From NCBI GenBank assembly GCA_017936285.1, contig JAGBFU010000054.1, positions 1-64,000 on the forward strand: a stretch of DNA of 64,000 nt, written 5' to 3'. Positions 53,578 through 63,313 of the stretch are shown piece after piece. The notes beneath the pieces were generated by a model. It had not been told where the DNA came from. It ran no database searches and saw only the letters and a list, made by a program, of their open reading frames with translations. The position numbers and the translations under genes are program-made. This DNA is from Marinifilaceae bacterium (GTDB taxonomy: Bacteria; Bacteroidota; Bacteroidia; Bacteroidales; Marinifilaceae). How positions within the stretch are numbered: position 1 is the first letter of the stretch; each line of letters begins with the position of its first letter.

Positions 53578-54237
53578 TTATTTGTTAATGTCAAGGTAAG
53601 GTGATTGATTGAAACACTGTTCAACCTCGTTCGAGATTCGGTTCATAAGCTGATTTGAATTTCCGCTGATAATACCATTTACAATACCTTTCCACAGGAT
53701 GTTGAGGGTGCGAGAATTTGAGCCCTCGCCCTTGTAGAACTTTGTGTTGTCAATCATATCAATAATGATTGCACCATCCTCATATACGTAATAATCATAT
53801 CCGTATGGATCCCAGCCATAGAATGGACTGAATGTGTAGCCGGGCCACAATGAACCCCAATACCATCCCCAATAGTCATACCAATTGTTGGTGTAGTAGC
53901 CATAGTTGTCTTGTGAGTAGGCAGAGATTGTAACAATGGCTGCAGGTTGTGTTACGTCGGAAGGAGTTACTTTTGTGTACCCAAGAGCGTTAAACTGCTC
54001 CTCGACAAGATTTAAAATTAGTGAATCGAATTTTGCTCCCAGAACTGCTTTGCTGTTGTTGTCAAAGTAGATAACTGTGTCGGGTAGTGAGTAGGTGCTG
54101 TATTTTGAGAAATCAGCACTGGTGTCGTAAGTTGTCATCGCAATATCCATATCAGAGACATACTCGGGCCCTTCCGGATAGCATGACTGCATTGATGCCG
54201 CCAACAATAGAGTGGCTAAAATCAGATAGTTTTTCAT
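53578..54237 (-). CDS. DUF4136-family lipoprotein
   Basis: A 219-aa lipoprotein: signal peptide and lipobox AASMQSCYPEG (Cys about 19), then the DUF4136 fold (YDTSADFSKYSTYSLPDTVI at the start, LVEEQFNALGYTKV, and LWKGIVNGIISGN near the end). A striking Tyr/Trp/Gly-rich loop at about 111-147 (NNWYDYWGWYWGSLWPGY) is usual for the family. The function is unknown; it is associated with outer-membrane lipoproteins. Confidence 0.85.
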   Translation of the reverse strand: MKNYLILATLLLAASMQSCYPEGPEYVSDMDIAMTTYDTSADFSKYSTYSLPDTVIYFDNNSKAVLGAKFDSLILNLVEEQFNALGYTKVTPSDVTQPAAIVTISAYSQDNYGYYTNNWYDYWGWYWGSLWPGYTFSPFYGWDPYGYDYYVYEDGAIIIDMIDNTKFYKGEGSNSRTLNILWKGIVNGIISGNSNQLMNRISNEVEQCFNQSPYLDINK

Positions 54238-54376
54238 TACACGTTGTTTTAGGTTTCACAAGTGTTTGCGTATACGGAAAAACTACTGACGAGGTTATAA
54301 TTACTGATTCGAAAACACTGAGCAGTGCCGCAAAATCGGCGGCGGTTAACCACACTCCGTGTGCTTCTACTCCTCG

Positions 54377-54467
54377 CGGCTCAGCATAACCCAAGTAAAC
54401 TTGGTTTCTGCATTCGCTCCGCAGCGTCGGTTCAGCATAGTGCAAATAACTTTGCCCTCTGCATTCG
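54377..54467. repeat. Pair of imperfect 40-bp repeats with covarying hairpins
   Basis: Two 40-bp units, 54377-54416 and 54428-54467, share 30 positions. The ends are constant (CAGCATA and TCTGCATTCG). Each has a 5-bp central stem: CCAAG/CTTGG in unit 1, GCAAA/TTTGC in unit 2. The two stem pairs that differ changed on both sides and still pair. It lies in the 266-bp gap between the DUF4136 and ExbD genes; no ORF there is convincing. A run of CCTAATT heptamers (54483-54501) follows. Confidence 0.65.
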
Positions 54468-54503
54468 GCTTGCACGATTTTTCCTAATTCCTAATTCCTA
54501 ACT

Positions 54504-54896
54504 TTATTCCGGTTGTGTGGCTAAGATTGAGCGGAAGTTGTTGTTTTTGGCAATATTCATAACCCTCACTACCTGTTCGATGGCAACGCTCTTCTCTGCC
54601 TCGATAGAGATACATGGGTCATCGGTATCTTTAAGAATATCAATAATTTGTCGCTCTAATTGTGAAAACGATGTAGCCTTTGCATTAAGATAAAATACAT
54701 TGTTCTTGTCTATAGAGACTGTTACGTTGGGGCGGTTCGCTGTTTGATTGGTGCTTTTGGGCAGAATCAGTTTAAGTGCATTGGGGTTTACCAATGTTGA
54801 TGTTACCATAAAGAATATGAGTAACAGAAATACAACATCGGTCATCGATGACATATTGAAAGTCGCCTGAGGACGTTTACATTTTCTGATAGCCAT
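54504..54896 (-). CDS. exbD: ExbD/TolR-family energy-transducing protein
   Basis: A 130-aa protein: a basic N-terminus (MAIRKCKRPQATFNMSSMTD), a single TM helix (VVFLLLIFFMVTSTLVNP, about 21-38) preceded by the conserved Asp that carries protons, and a small periplasmic domain. With the ExbB-type protein encoded 3 bp upstream it uses the proton gradient to drive TonB or Tol. No tonB or third ExbD follows, so the partner is elsewhere. Confidence 0.9.
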   Translation of the reverse strand: MAIRKCKRPQATFNMSSMTDVVFLLLIFFMVTSTLVNPNALKLILPKSTNQTANRPNVTVSIDKNNVFYLNAKATSFSQLERQIIDILKDTDDPCISIEAEKSVAIEQVVRVMNIAKNNNFRSILATQPE

Positions 54897-54899
54897 GAT

Positions 54900-55517
54900 T
54901 TATCGCTTATATTGATTCTCGATAAATGCGTTACATATCTGCTCCATGCGCCCCACAACATTGTCAATAGCAGTGGCAAGAAGGTTGGCAAGCAGGCTTG
55001 CAATGATTCCCACAATCAATCCGGCTACAGTTGTAACCATTGCAGTATAGATTCCTCGTGATAGTACCTCAATATTGACATTGTTTCCGGCTTGTGCCAT
55101 GTCATAGAATGCCTGAATCATTCCTACAACTGTTCCTAAGAATCCAATCATTGGAGCCAGTGTGCCGCAAAGATTTATTTTGGGTAAGGATCTCTCCATC
55201 TTTACAGTCTCTTCATTCGCAGCACTCTCAATGATTGTTCTTAGCTCCTGTGCAGGAAGTTCTTTAAAACTCAATCCTCGCTTAATGATATTGTTGACAG
55301 GGGTGCTGTTTGTGGCCTCGCCCGTAATAATCTGCTTGCTAACTTCTTCGAGCTCTTCCGAAATGGTGAGGTTTGAACGGTTGAATTTCTTGATTTTAAT
55401 GTATTGGTCGCAAAATATAAATACAGCCCATACAGACAATGCAAAGATGGGTAGCATGAGCCATCCTCCCTTGAATATCATACTGAAAAGACCTATGCCC
55501 TCCGCTAGTATTATCAT
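54900..55517 (-). CDS. exbB: MotA/TolQ/ExbB proton-channel protein
   Basis: A 205-aa membrane protein with three TM segments (about 10-35, 115-140, 150-178). The family signature is clear: LCGTLAPMIGFLGTVVGMIQ near 111-130 and IYTAMVTTVAGLIVGIIASL near 152-171. Pairs with ExbD to energise outer-membrane transport, such as the SusC encoded at 45-48 kb (inference: other SusCs exist in such genomes). First gene of a two-gene minus-strand operon, divergent from the V-ATPase operon. Confidence 0.92.
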   Translation of the reverse strand: MIILAEGIGLFSMIFKGGWLMLPIFALSVWAVFIFCDQYIKIKKFNRSNLTISEELEEVSKQIITGEATNSTPVNNIIKRGLSFKELPAQELRTIIESAANEETVKMERSLPKINLCGTLAPMIGFLGTVVGMIQAFYDMAQAGNNVNIEVLSRGIYTAMVTTVAGLIVGIIASLLANLLATAIDNVVGRMEQICNAFIENQYKR

Positions 55518-55716
55518 AATTATTGCAATGTTTTATTGTAATTAATCTTTTTTATCTCAGTTTTCGAACTGCGAAGATAGTGAATCTCTTTAAATAATTG
55601 GGCGTTGGATTGAAATAAAATAATTGGGACGAAAACGATTGCTAATTCATAAAAATGTTGTAACTTGCAACTTTAAATTTTGTTTGAAAAAAATTAAATC
55701 TATTTTACATAATAAT

Positions 55717-56325
55717 ATGAGTACAAGTCTTGATCAGCTTACCAAAAAGCTTTATGATGAGGGAGTAGGTAAGGCAAATGCCGAGGCAGAGGTTATCATC
55801 GCCGAGGCTCGGAAAAAGGCGGAGCAGCTTGTAGCTGATGCGGAAGCAGAGGCTAAAAAAATCTCAGAGAAGAGTATTGCAGACGCCGAGAGTCTAAAAA
55901 AGAAATCAGAGTCAGAGATTGCAATGGCGGTTAAGAGTGCCGAGACAACATTGAAGCAGGCTATTACCAATATGTTGGCAGATAGCGTTGCAGCAAAAAT
56001 GTCGGCAGAGGCTCTTAGCGACAAAAAGTATGTGCAGGAACTTATCATTGCGATGGTGAACAAGTGGAATGTCGCCGATGGCTCATTGGATCTGGCTGTT
56101 GCTCTTTCAGAGGGACAGAAGGCAGAGTTTGCTAATTATGTTGCAGCTAACTACAAGGAGCTACTTGATAAGGGACTTGAGGTTAAGGTAGGCAATATGA
56201 GTGCAGGTTTCTCTGTGGGTCCTAAGGATGGCAGTTATCAGATTGCTTTTACCGAGGAGTTGTTCAACGCATTCTTCGCACAATATTTACGTGGTATAAC
56301 AAAAGAGTTGCTTTATAGCAAGTAA
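55717..56325 (+). CDS. ntpE: V-type ATP synthase subunit E
   Basis: A 202-aa peripheral-stalk subunit: a long N-terminal coiled coil rich in Ala, Glu and Lys (about 15-95: GKANAEAEVIIAEARKKAEQ), then a globular C-terminal domain ending ITKELLYSK. The ATG at 55717 (MSTSLDQLTKKLYDEGVGKA) is used; the frame is open upstream but the additional 31 codons look non-coding. First gene of the V-ATPase operon. Subunits G and F, found in archaea, are absent, as in chlamydial-type operons. Confidence 0.9.
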   Translation: MSTSLDQLTKKLYDEGVGKANAEAEVIIAEARKKAEQLVADAEAEAKKISEKSIADAESLKKKSESEIAMAVKSAETTLKQAITNMLADSVAAKMSAEALSDKKYVQELIIAMVNKWNVADGSLDLAVALSEGQKAEFANYVAANYKELLDKGLEVKVGNMSAGFSVGPKDGSYQIAFTEELFNAFFAQYLRGITKELLYSK

Positions 56326-56328
56326 TAT

Positions 56329-57147
56329 ATGAGTTATATTGCATTTATAGCAGGTCTGCCCGATATCTCGGTTGATGACAGAAAGTTGAGTATTACTCTG
56401 AAGAGTTTTAATGAGGCTGCTGCCGATTATTTAAGCTTGAAGGATAGAAAAATGCTTGATCTGTTACTTATGACCGATGATAACAAGCAGGTTGTGCGTC
56501 TGTTGGAGAAACAGAGTCCGGACGAGACTCTTGATACAATCTACCCTTTATCGGTTTTACAGAACGAAGTTGATGGCGTAGAGGTATCTGTTTTACCAAA
56601 GTATTTGCAACACTTCATAGCAGATTATAAAAGCGGTAAGATAAAAGAGGATCAGGTTGCAGAGAACCTTTTGGCTGAGGCATATTACAATGCTTTGAAA
56701 GGGTGCGGTAATAAGTTTATTGCTGATTATGCTAACTTTTCAATGAATCTTAAGAATCTTGTAGCCGCTCTCAATTGTAGAAAGTTTGGTAAAAATATTG
56801 CTGATGAGATAATTGGCAGTAATTCTTTTGCAGCAGAACTTAAAACCTCGCAGTTGAAGGATTTTGGACTTGCAGATGGAAATGAGTGGGTTGCGCAGGT
56901 AGTTGCCCTTATGGCCTCGCCCAATCTGGTTGAGCGCGAAAAGGGTCTCGATAGCGTAGTGTGGAACTATTTGGATGAGGCTTTGACATTTAAGTATTTC
57001 TCTGTAGAGATTCTTATTGCATATGTTTTGAAGTTGAAGTCTTTGGAGCGCTGGAGTAAGATGGATACCGATTCAGGTCGCAAGGTATTTAGCGAACTTG
57101 TTGATAAGTTCCGCAAGAGCTTGAAGTTCGGTGATCAGTTTGAGTAA
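56329..57147 (+). CDS. DUF2764 protein of the V-ATPase operon (C-like subunit)
   Basis: A 272-aa soluble, mostly helical protein starting MSYIAFIAGLPDISVDDRKL. It belongs to the DUF2764 family, which occurs only in V-type ATPase operons of Bacteroidota, chlamydiae and spirochaetes, between subunits E and A. The position suggests that it replaces subunit C, the funnel that joins the central shaft to the rotor ring. 3 bp after subunit E. Confidence 0.85.
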   Translation: MSYIAFIAGLPDISVDDRKLSITLKSFNEAAADYLSLKDRKMLDLLLMTDDNKQVVRLLEKQSPDETLDTIYPLSVLQNEVDGVEVSVLPKYLQHFIADYKSGKIKEDQVAENLLAEAYYNALKGCGNKFIADYANFSMNLKNLVAALNCRKFGKNIADEIIGSNSFAAELKTSQLKDFGLADGNEWVAQVVALMASPNLVEREKGLDSVVWNYLDEALTFKYFSVEILIAYVLKLKSLERWSKMDTDSGRKVFSELVDKFRKSLKFGDQFE

Positions 57148-57167
57148 ATAAGAAAATTAACTAAGAT

Positions 57168-58928
57168 ATGGTAAAGACATTAGGAAAAGTTCATAGCATC
57201 ATATCAAACCTGGTTATCGTTAAGACCGAGGGGCCGGTTTCGCAGAACGAAATCTGTTTCATTGAGTTGGGTAACGAGAAGTTGATGGCTGAGGTGATCA
57301 AGGTGAACGGCGACTTTGCATCTGTGCAGGTGTTCGAGAGTACCCGTGGATTGAAGCCCGGTATGAATGTGGTGTTTGAACAGCACATGCTGGAGGTAAG
57401 TCTGGGCCCCGGACTTCTTTCAAAGAACTTTGATGGTCTGCAAAATGACCTTGATAAGATGGAGGGAGTATTCCTTAAACGTGGAGAGTACACCAATCCA
57501 TTGGAGGATGATAAGAAGTGGGCATTTGAGCCAATGGCTAAAGCCGGAGATAAAGTAAAGGCTGCAGATTGGTTGGGAAATGTAAAGGAGAACTGGTTGG
57601 ATCATAAGATTATGGTTCCATTCAAGTTCAAAGGCGAGTATACAGTTGTATCTGTGGCTAAGGCCGGCGAGTATACAATCAATGATACAATTGCAGTATT
57701 GAAGGATGCAAGCGGTAAGGAGGTTAATGTAACTATGGTTCAGAAGTGGCCGGTTAAGTTGCCTATCCGTGCATACGTTGATAAACCACGTCCATTCCGC
57801 CCAATGGAGACAGGTATCCGTGTTATTGATACTATGAACCCAATGCTTGAGGGTGGAACAGGATTCATTCCTGGACCTTTCGGAACAGGAAAGACAGTGC
57901 TTCAGCACGCTTTGGCAAAATATGCCGATGCCGATGTTATCATTATGGCGGCCTGCGGTGAGCGTGCGAACGAGGTTGTGGAGATTTTCACTGAGTTCCC
58001 AGAGTTGGTTGACCCACGTTCTGGACGTTCTTTGTATGAGCGTACAACCATTATTGCTAACACCTCAAACATGCCGGTTGCTGCTCGTGAGGCCTCTGTT
58101 TATACAGCGATGACTCTTGGAGAGTATTATCGTGCAATGGGATTGAAGGTGTTGTTGCTTGCCGACTCAACTTCACGTTGGGCACAGGCTCTTCGTGAGA
58201 TGTCAAACCGTATGGAGGAGCTTCCTGGTCAGGATGCGTTCCCTATGGACTTGTCTGCAATTATCTCTAACTTCTATGCTCGTGCAGGAATCGTATATTT
58301 GAACAATGGTAAGACCGGTTCTGTTACATTCATTGGAACTGTATCACCTGCGGGAGGTAACCTGAAGGAGCCTGTAACCGAGTCAACAAAGAAGGTTGCT
58401 CGATGTTTCTACGCTTTGTCTCAGAACCGTGCAGACTCGAAGAGATATCCGGCTATCGATACTTTGGATTCATACTCTAAATATTTGGAGTATCCTGAGT
58501 TCGTTGATTATGCAGCTAAGAATATCTCAGAGAGCTGGATCGATGATGTAAATGAGGCGCGCAACATGTTGGTTCGCGGACGTGAGACTGCTGAGCAGAT
58601 TGATATTCTTGGAGACGATAGTGTTCCTGTAGATTATCACATTACACTTTGGAAGGCAGAGTTGATTGACTTTGTTATTTTGCAGCAGGATGCGTTCGAT
58701 AATATCGATGGTAATACCTCTATGGAGCGTCAGCAGTTGATGTTGAACTTGGTATTGGGAGTTGTTCGTGCCGATTTCGAGTTTGAGTCATTCGAGGAGG
58801 TAAACCCATACTTTAAGCGTATTATCAATGCCTTCAAGCAGATGAACTACTCTGAGTACAAGTCAGATAAGTTCTATCAATATAAGGCTGAGGCAGAGGC
58901 AATCATAGCTGAAAGAATAAAGAAATAA
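57168..58928 (+). CDS. ntpA: V-type ATP synthase catalytic subunit A
   Basis: A 586-aa catalytic subunit. Walker A is GPFGTGKT (about 236-243), the catalytic Glu region is AACGERANEVVEIF, and DSTSRWAQALREMSNRMEEL is the Walker B/arginine-rich segment. The non-homologous insertion (about 110-200) that distinguishes A from F-type beta is present. It hydrolyses or makes ATP with subunit B in the A3B3 head. Confidence 0.97.
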   Translation: MVKTLGKVHSIISNLVIVKTEGPVSQNEICFIELGNEKLMAEVIKVNGDFASVQVFESTRGLKPGMNVVFEQHMLEVSLGPGLLSKNFDGLQNDLDKMEGVFLKRGEYTNPLEDDKKWAFEPMAKAGDKVKAADWLGNVKENWLDHKIMVPFKFKGEYTVVSVAKAGEYTINDTIAVLKDASGKEVNVTMVQKWPVKLPIRAYVDKPRPFRPMETGIRVIDTMNPMLEGGTGFIPGPFGTGKTVLQHALAKYADADVIIMAACGERANEVVEIFTEFPELVDPRSGRSLYERTTIIANTSNMPVAAREASVYTAMTLGEYYRAMGLKVLLLADSTSRWAQALREMSNRMEELPGQDAFPMDLSAIISNFYARAGIVYLNNGKTGSVTFIGTVSPAGGNLKEPVTESTKKVARCFYALSQNRADSKRYPAIDTLDSYSKYLEYPEFVDYAAKNISESWIDDVNEARNMLVRGRETAEQIDILGDDSVPVDYHITLWKAELIDFVILQQDAFDNIDGNTSMERQQLMLNLVLGVVRADFEFESFEEVNPYFKRIINAFKQMNYSEYKSDKFYQYKAEAEAIIAERIKK

Positions 58929-58941
58929 ATATTGAGAAGTT

Positions 58942-60267
58942 ATGGCAGCAGTATTTCAGAAAATATATACAAAAATCACCCAGATTACAAAAGCAACCTG
59001 CTCATTGAAGGCCGAGGGCGTTGGTAACGATGAGTTGGCTTTGGTAGATGGTCGTTTGGCTCAGGTTGTAAAGATCTGGGGAGATACAATCACCTTGCAG
59101 GTCTTCTCGGGAACTGAGGGTATCCCTACCGATGCCGAGGTAACATTCCTGGGTAAGGCTCCATCATTGAAGGTGAGTGATGATTTGTGCGGACGTTTCT
59201 TCAACGCATTCGGAGATCCAATCGATGGCGGTCCTGCTATCGAGGGTGAGGAGCGTGAGATTGGAGGTCCATCAGTGAACCCTGTAAGAAGAAAGCAACC
59301 TTCACACCTTATTGCAACAGGTATTGCAGGTATCGACTTGAACAATACCTTGGTGTCAGGACAGAAGATTCCATTTTTCGCTGATCCTGATCAGCCATAT
59401 AACCAGGTGATGGCTAACGTAGCTTTGCGTGCAGAGGCTGACAGAATCATACTTGGAGGTATGGGATTGACAAACGATGACTACCTGTATTTCAAGAATC
59501 TGTTTGATAATGCAGGAGTTTTGGATCGTATTGTAAGTTTCGTTAACACAACCGAGGCTCCTCCGGTAGAGCGTCTGCTTGTTCCTGATATGGCGTTGAC
59601 AGCGGCAGAGTATTTCGCTGTTGATAAGAATGAGAACGTGTTGGTTCTTTTGACAGATATGACCCTTTATGCCGATGCGTTGGCTATCGTTTCTAACCGT
59701 ATGGATCAGATTCCTTCTAAGGACTCTATGCCGGGTTCTTTGTACTCAGACCTGGCAAAGATTTACGAGAAGGCGGTACAGTTCCCATCAGGAGGTTCTA
59801 TAACAATTATTGCGGTAACAACCCTTTCAGGAGGTGATATTACTCACGCTATTCCTGATAATACCGGATATATCACTGAGGGACAGTTGTTCTTGCGTAA
59901 GGATACCGAGATTGGTAAGGTAATTGTTGATCCATTCCGAAGCTTGTCTCGTTTGAAACAGCTTGTTATCGGTAAGCAGACAAGAAAGGATCATCCTCAG
60001 GTGATGAATGCTGCAGTACGTCTGTATGCAGATGCTTCTAATGCTAGAACAAAACTTGAGAATGGATTCGATTTGACTGATTACGATAAGAGAACATTGG
60101 ATTTCGCTCGCGAGTACTCTAATGACTTGTTGGCAATCGATGTTAATATCTCAACAACAGAGATGCTTGATACAGCCTGGGGCTTGTTCCGTAAATATTT
60201 CGACAAGGCTGAGTTGGGAATCAAGCAGGAGATTGTAGACGAATTCGGAGGATATCAAGATAAGTAA
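58942..60267 (+). CDS. ntpB: V-type ATP synthase subunit B
   Basis: A 441-aa non-catalytic nucleotide-binding subunit. It lacks a proper Walker A, as expected (QKIPFFADPDQPYNQ in that place). It has LTDMTLYADALAIVSNRMDQ, the regulatory arginine region SLSRLKQLVIGKQTRKDHPQ, and the family start with YTKITQITKATCSLKAEGVG. Forms the head with A; 13 bp after it. Confidence 0.97.
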   Translation: MAAVFQKIYTKITQITKATCSLKAEGVGNDELALVDGRLAQVVKIWGDTITLQVFSGTEGIPTDAEVTFLGKAPSLKVSDDLCGRFFNAFGDPIDGGPAIEGEEREIGGPSVNPVRRKQPSHLIATGIAGIDLNNTLVSGQKIPFFADPDQPYNQVMANVALRAEADRIILGGMGLTNDDYLYFKNLFDNAGVLDRIVSFVNTTEAPPVERLLVPDMALTAAEYFAVDKNENVLVLLTDMTLYADALAIVSNRMDQIPSKDSMPGSLYSDLAKIYEKAVQFPSGGSITIIAVTTLSGGDITHAIPDNTGYITEGQLFLRKDTEIGKVIVDPFRSLSRLKQLVIGKQTRKDHPQVMNAAVRLYADASNARTKLENGFDLTDYDKRTLDFAREYSNDLLAIDVNISTTEMLDTAWGLFRKYFDKAELGIKQEIVDEFGGYQDK

Positions 60268-60281
60268 GAAGCCGTTTAAAG

Positions 60282-60866
60282 ATGATAAAGTTTCAATATA
60301 ATAAAACGTCTCTTCAAAACCTTGACAAGCAGCTTAAAATGCGTGTCAGAGCTTTGCCGACCATTAAGAATAAGGAGTCGGCTCTACGCTCTGAGGTGAA
60401 ACGTGCCAAAGAGGTTGCAGAGGAGTTTGATCAGAAACTTTCCGATACTCTTGACGGGTTAAAAGATATGCTTATGCTCTTTGATGAATATCAGACCGAT
60501 ATTCTGACTATCAAGGAGGTTCATATGACGGTAAAGAAGATTGCCGGAGTAAGAACACCAATCCTTGAGGGAGTTGATTATGAGATTAAGCCTATCAGTA
60601 TGTTCAATGCTCCGGCATGGTTGCCCGAGGGTATTGAGACAGTTAAGCAGGTTGTTGAGATTGCGTTGGAGCGAGAGTTCTATATGCGTAAGATGATGTT
60701 GCTTGACAAAGCCCGTAAAAAGACTACGCAGAAGGTTAACCTTTATGAAAAGGTACAGATTCCGGGTTTCCAAGAGGCTATTCGCAAAATTAAGAGATTC
60801 TTGGAGGATGAGGAGAACCTCTCTAAATCTTCACAGAAGATCGTTAAAACAAGACAGGCATTATGA
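60282..60866 (+). CDS. ntpD: V-type ATP synthase subunit D
   Basis: A 194-aa central-shaft subunit. It is almost entirely helical, with N- and C-terminal long helices that form the antiparallel coiled coil (start FQYNKTSLQNLDKQLKMRVR; end LYEKVQIPGFQEAIRKIKRF). It transmits rotation from the rotor ring to A3B3. It overlaps subunit I by 4 bp. Confidence 0.92.
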   Translation: MIKFQYNKTSLQNLDKQLKMRVRALPTIKNKESALRSEVKRAKEVAEEFDQKLSDTLDGLKDMLMLFDEYQTDILTIKEVHMTVKKIAGVRTPILEGVDYEIKPISMFNAPAWLPEGIETVKQVVEIALEREFYMRKMMLLDKARKKTTQKVNLYEKVQIPGFQEAIRKIKRFLEDEENLSKSSQKIVKTRQAL

Positions 60867-62713
60867 TAGTACCAATGTTAAAATTGTCCCTATTGGTATT
60901 CCACGAGGATTACCAACAATTCCTGGAGAAGCTTCGGGATATGGGAGTTGTGCATATTAATGCCAATGTTGAGCGCTCGGCAACCGATGAGCTTCTTCAA
61001 GAGAAGTTGCGCTTGGCAAAACGTATAGATGAGTTGATTCGTGCCATTGATGCATATCCCGTTAAGAACGAGAATGTTGAGCCTGCACAGGTTTCTCTTG
61101 GTGGCGAGGAGTTGATGAATCAGGTTGAGGCTAACTTTAAGAGCCTGGAGTTGTCGGATGGTGAGAGACAATCAATACAAAAAGATCTTTCACTCTATGC
61201 TCCATGGGGTGAGATACCTGTTGAGCGTATAGCAAAGCTGAAAGATTCAGGTTGGGATATGCAGTTCTATTCAATCCCTGAGCGAATGTTCAATGAGGAG
61301 TGGGTAGAGCAGTATAATGCGGTAAAGGTTTCAACCGACAGGGGAAATTTGTATTTTGTAACAATTCAACCGGTAGGCTCCAATCCTACACCGGGAATTG
61401 AGCAATATCTGTTCCCTGAAAAGTCGGAGGCTGAGTTGAAAGCTGAGTTGAAGGCAATCGACAAAGTGTGCAACGATGTTGACCTTTACTTTGCAGCAGG
61501 AAAGGCAAGTATAAAGGCAGGCTTGAAAGAGTATCAGCAGCAGATATATGGAGTTACCGATATGTGCAAGGTGCAGGATGCAACCGAGGCTATCCTTGAT
61601 GGCAAGGTTAAGTATGTAGTTGGCTGGATACCCGAAGAGAAGCGCGAATCAATCTCCGCAGAGTTGGATAAGAGCAGTGTAAGCTACGAGTTTGCACAGC
61701 CTACTCCTGATGATGATGTGCCTGTTCAGTTGCGCAATAACAAGTTTGCACGTCTCTTTGAACCAATCACAGAGATGTTTGCTTTGCCGAAGTACGATGA
61801 GATTGATTCAACACCGCTCTTCGCCCCATTCTTTATGCTATTTTTTGGTTTGTGTTTGGGCGATGGAGGATATGGTTTGATTATCTGTCTTCTTGGAGCA
61901 ATCTTTATGAAGAAGGTGCCCGAGAAGATGCGCGGTATGGTTAAGTTGATTATGCTTCTTGGAGCCTCTACGGTGGTTGTGGGAATATTGACCGGAGCAT
62001 TCTTCGGAATGGCTTTGGATTCTGTAACATGGCCATGGCTAAAGGGCGTAAAGGAGTATTTCATTACTGCCAATAACTATAAGGACGATTTAGGTGGTTA
62101 TGACCCGATGATGGTCTTTGCCGTGATTATCGGTCTTATACAGATATTCTTTGGAATGTTTGTCAGCGCAGCTAAGGCAATTAAGCAGTTTGGTATTAAG
62201 TATGCCTGGAGTACTTTGGGCTGGGCTATCGGTTTGATGACCGGTGCGGCTATCGGAGTGCTTTCGGCATTGAATGTAGAGATTCCTGCTTTGCAATATA
62301 CATTATACTCTATTTTGGGAGTTTGTGTATTTGCAATAATGTTCTTGAATTCACCGGGTAAAAATATATTCGTGAATGTAGGCTCCTCTTTGTGGAGTGC
62401 CTATAACATGGCAACCGGTCTATTGGGAGATACATTGTCTTACATTCGACTCTTTGCTTTGGGATTGACAGGAAGTATTCTTGGAAGTGTGTTCAACTCA
62501 TTGGCTTTGGATTTGACTGCAGATATGACATGGGCAGTTCGCTGGTTGCCAATGTTGTTGATTCTGCTATTCGGACACACAATCAATTTCGGAATTAATA
62601 TGATTGGCGCGTTTGTACACCCACTTCGTTTGACCTTTGTTGAGTTCTATAAGAATTCTAATTTCGAGGGTGGCGGTAAGGCATACGCTCCACTTAAAAA
62701 CAGAACAAAATAA
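60863..62713 (+). CDS. ntpI: V-type ATP synthase subunit I
   Basis: A 616-aa two-part subunit: a cytoplasmic N-terminal half (about 1-320) with long helices and stator contacts, and a C-terminal membrane half with about 7-8 TM helices. The helix with the essential Arg is in GDTLSYIRLFALGLTGSI (about 521-538). Family motif FFMLFFGLCLGDGGYGLI near 318-335. It forms the half-channels for ion entry and exit next to the K ring. Confidence 0.95.
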   Translation: MIVPMLKLSLLVFHEDYQQFLEKLRDMGVVHINANVERSATDELLQEKLRLAKRIDELIRAIDAYPVKNENVEPAQVSLGGEELMNQVEANFKSLELSDGERQSIQKDLSLYAPWGEIPVERIAKLKDSGWDMQFYSIPERMFNEEWVEQYNAVKVSTDRGNLYFVTIQPVGSNPTPGIEQYLFPEKSEAELKAELKAIDKVCNDVDLYFAAGKASIKAGLKEYQQQIYGVTDMCKVQDATEAILDGKVKYVVGWIPEEKRESISAELDKSSVSYEFAQPTPDDDVPVQLRNNKFARLFEPITEMFALPKYDEIDSTPLFAPFFMLFFGLCLGDGGYGLIICLLGAIFMKKVPEKMRGMVKLIMLLGASTVVVGILTGAFFGMALDSVTWPWLKGVKEYFITANNYKDDLGGYDPMMVFAVIIGLIQIFFGMFVSAAKAIKQFGIKYAWSTLGWAIGLMTGAAIGVLSALNVEIPALQYTLYSILGVCVFAIMFLNSPGKNIFVNVGSSLWSAYNMATGLLGDTLSYIRLFALGLTGSILGSVFNSLALDLTADMTWAVRWLPMLLILLFGHTINFGINMIGAFVHPLRLTFVEFYKNSNFEGGGKAYAPLKNRTK

Positions 62714-62737
62714 AAAGAAATAAACAAATAAAATTAA

Positions 62738-63196
<459 letters not shown>

Positions 63197-63220
63197 TTTC
63201 GAACTGAAATTAATATTGCA

Positions 63221-63256
63221 AAAAATAATCGAGGCGCCCTGCCTCGATTATTTTTT
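63221..63256. terminator. Terminator of the V-ATPase operon
   Basis: A stem of at least 12 bp (TAATCGAGGC paired with GCCTCGATTA, plus flanking A/T pairs) with a 5-nt loop, followed by a run of T. It lies between converging operons and can serve murA on the minus strand too. Confidence 0.88.
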
Positions 63257-63313
63257 ACTCCTCACTTTTAATTCGCCATAGCTACGCATTCCACAACATT
63301 GCTAATTCCTAAT

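Noticed and set aside
54152-54475. 107-aa minus-strand frame with internal repeats (HYAEP...GYAEP)
   Set aside because: It is the translation of the intergenic repeat units at 54377-54467; no start signal and no independent support.
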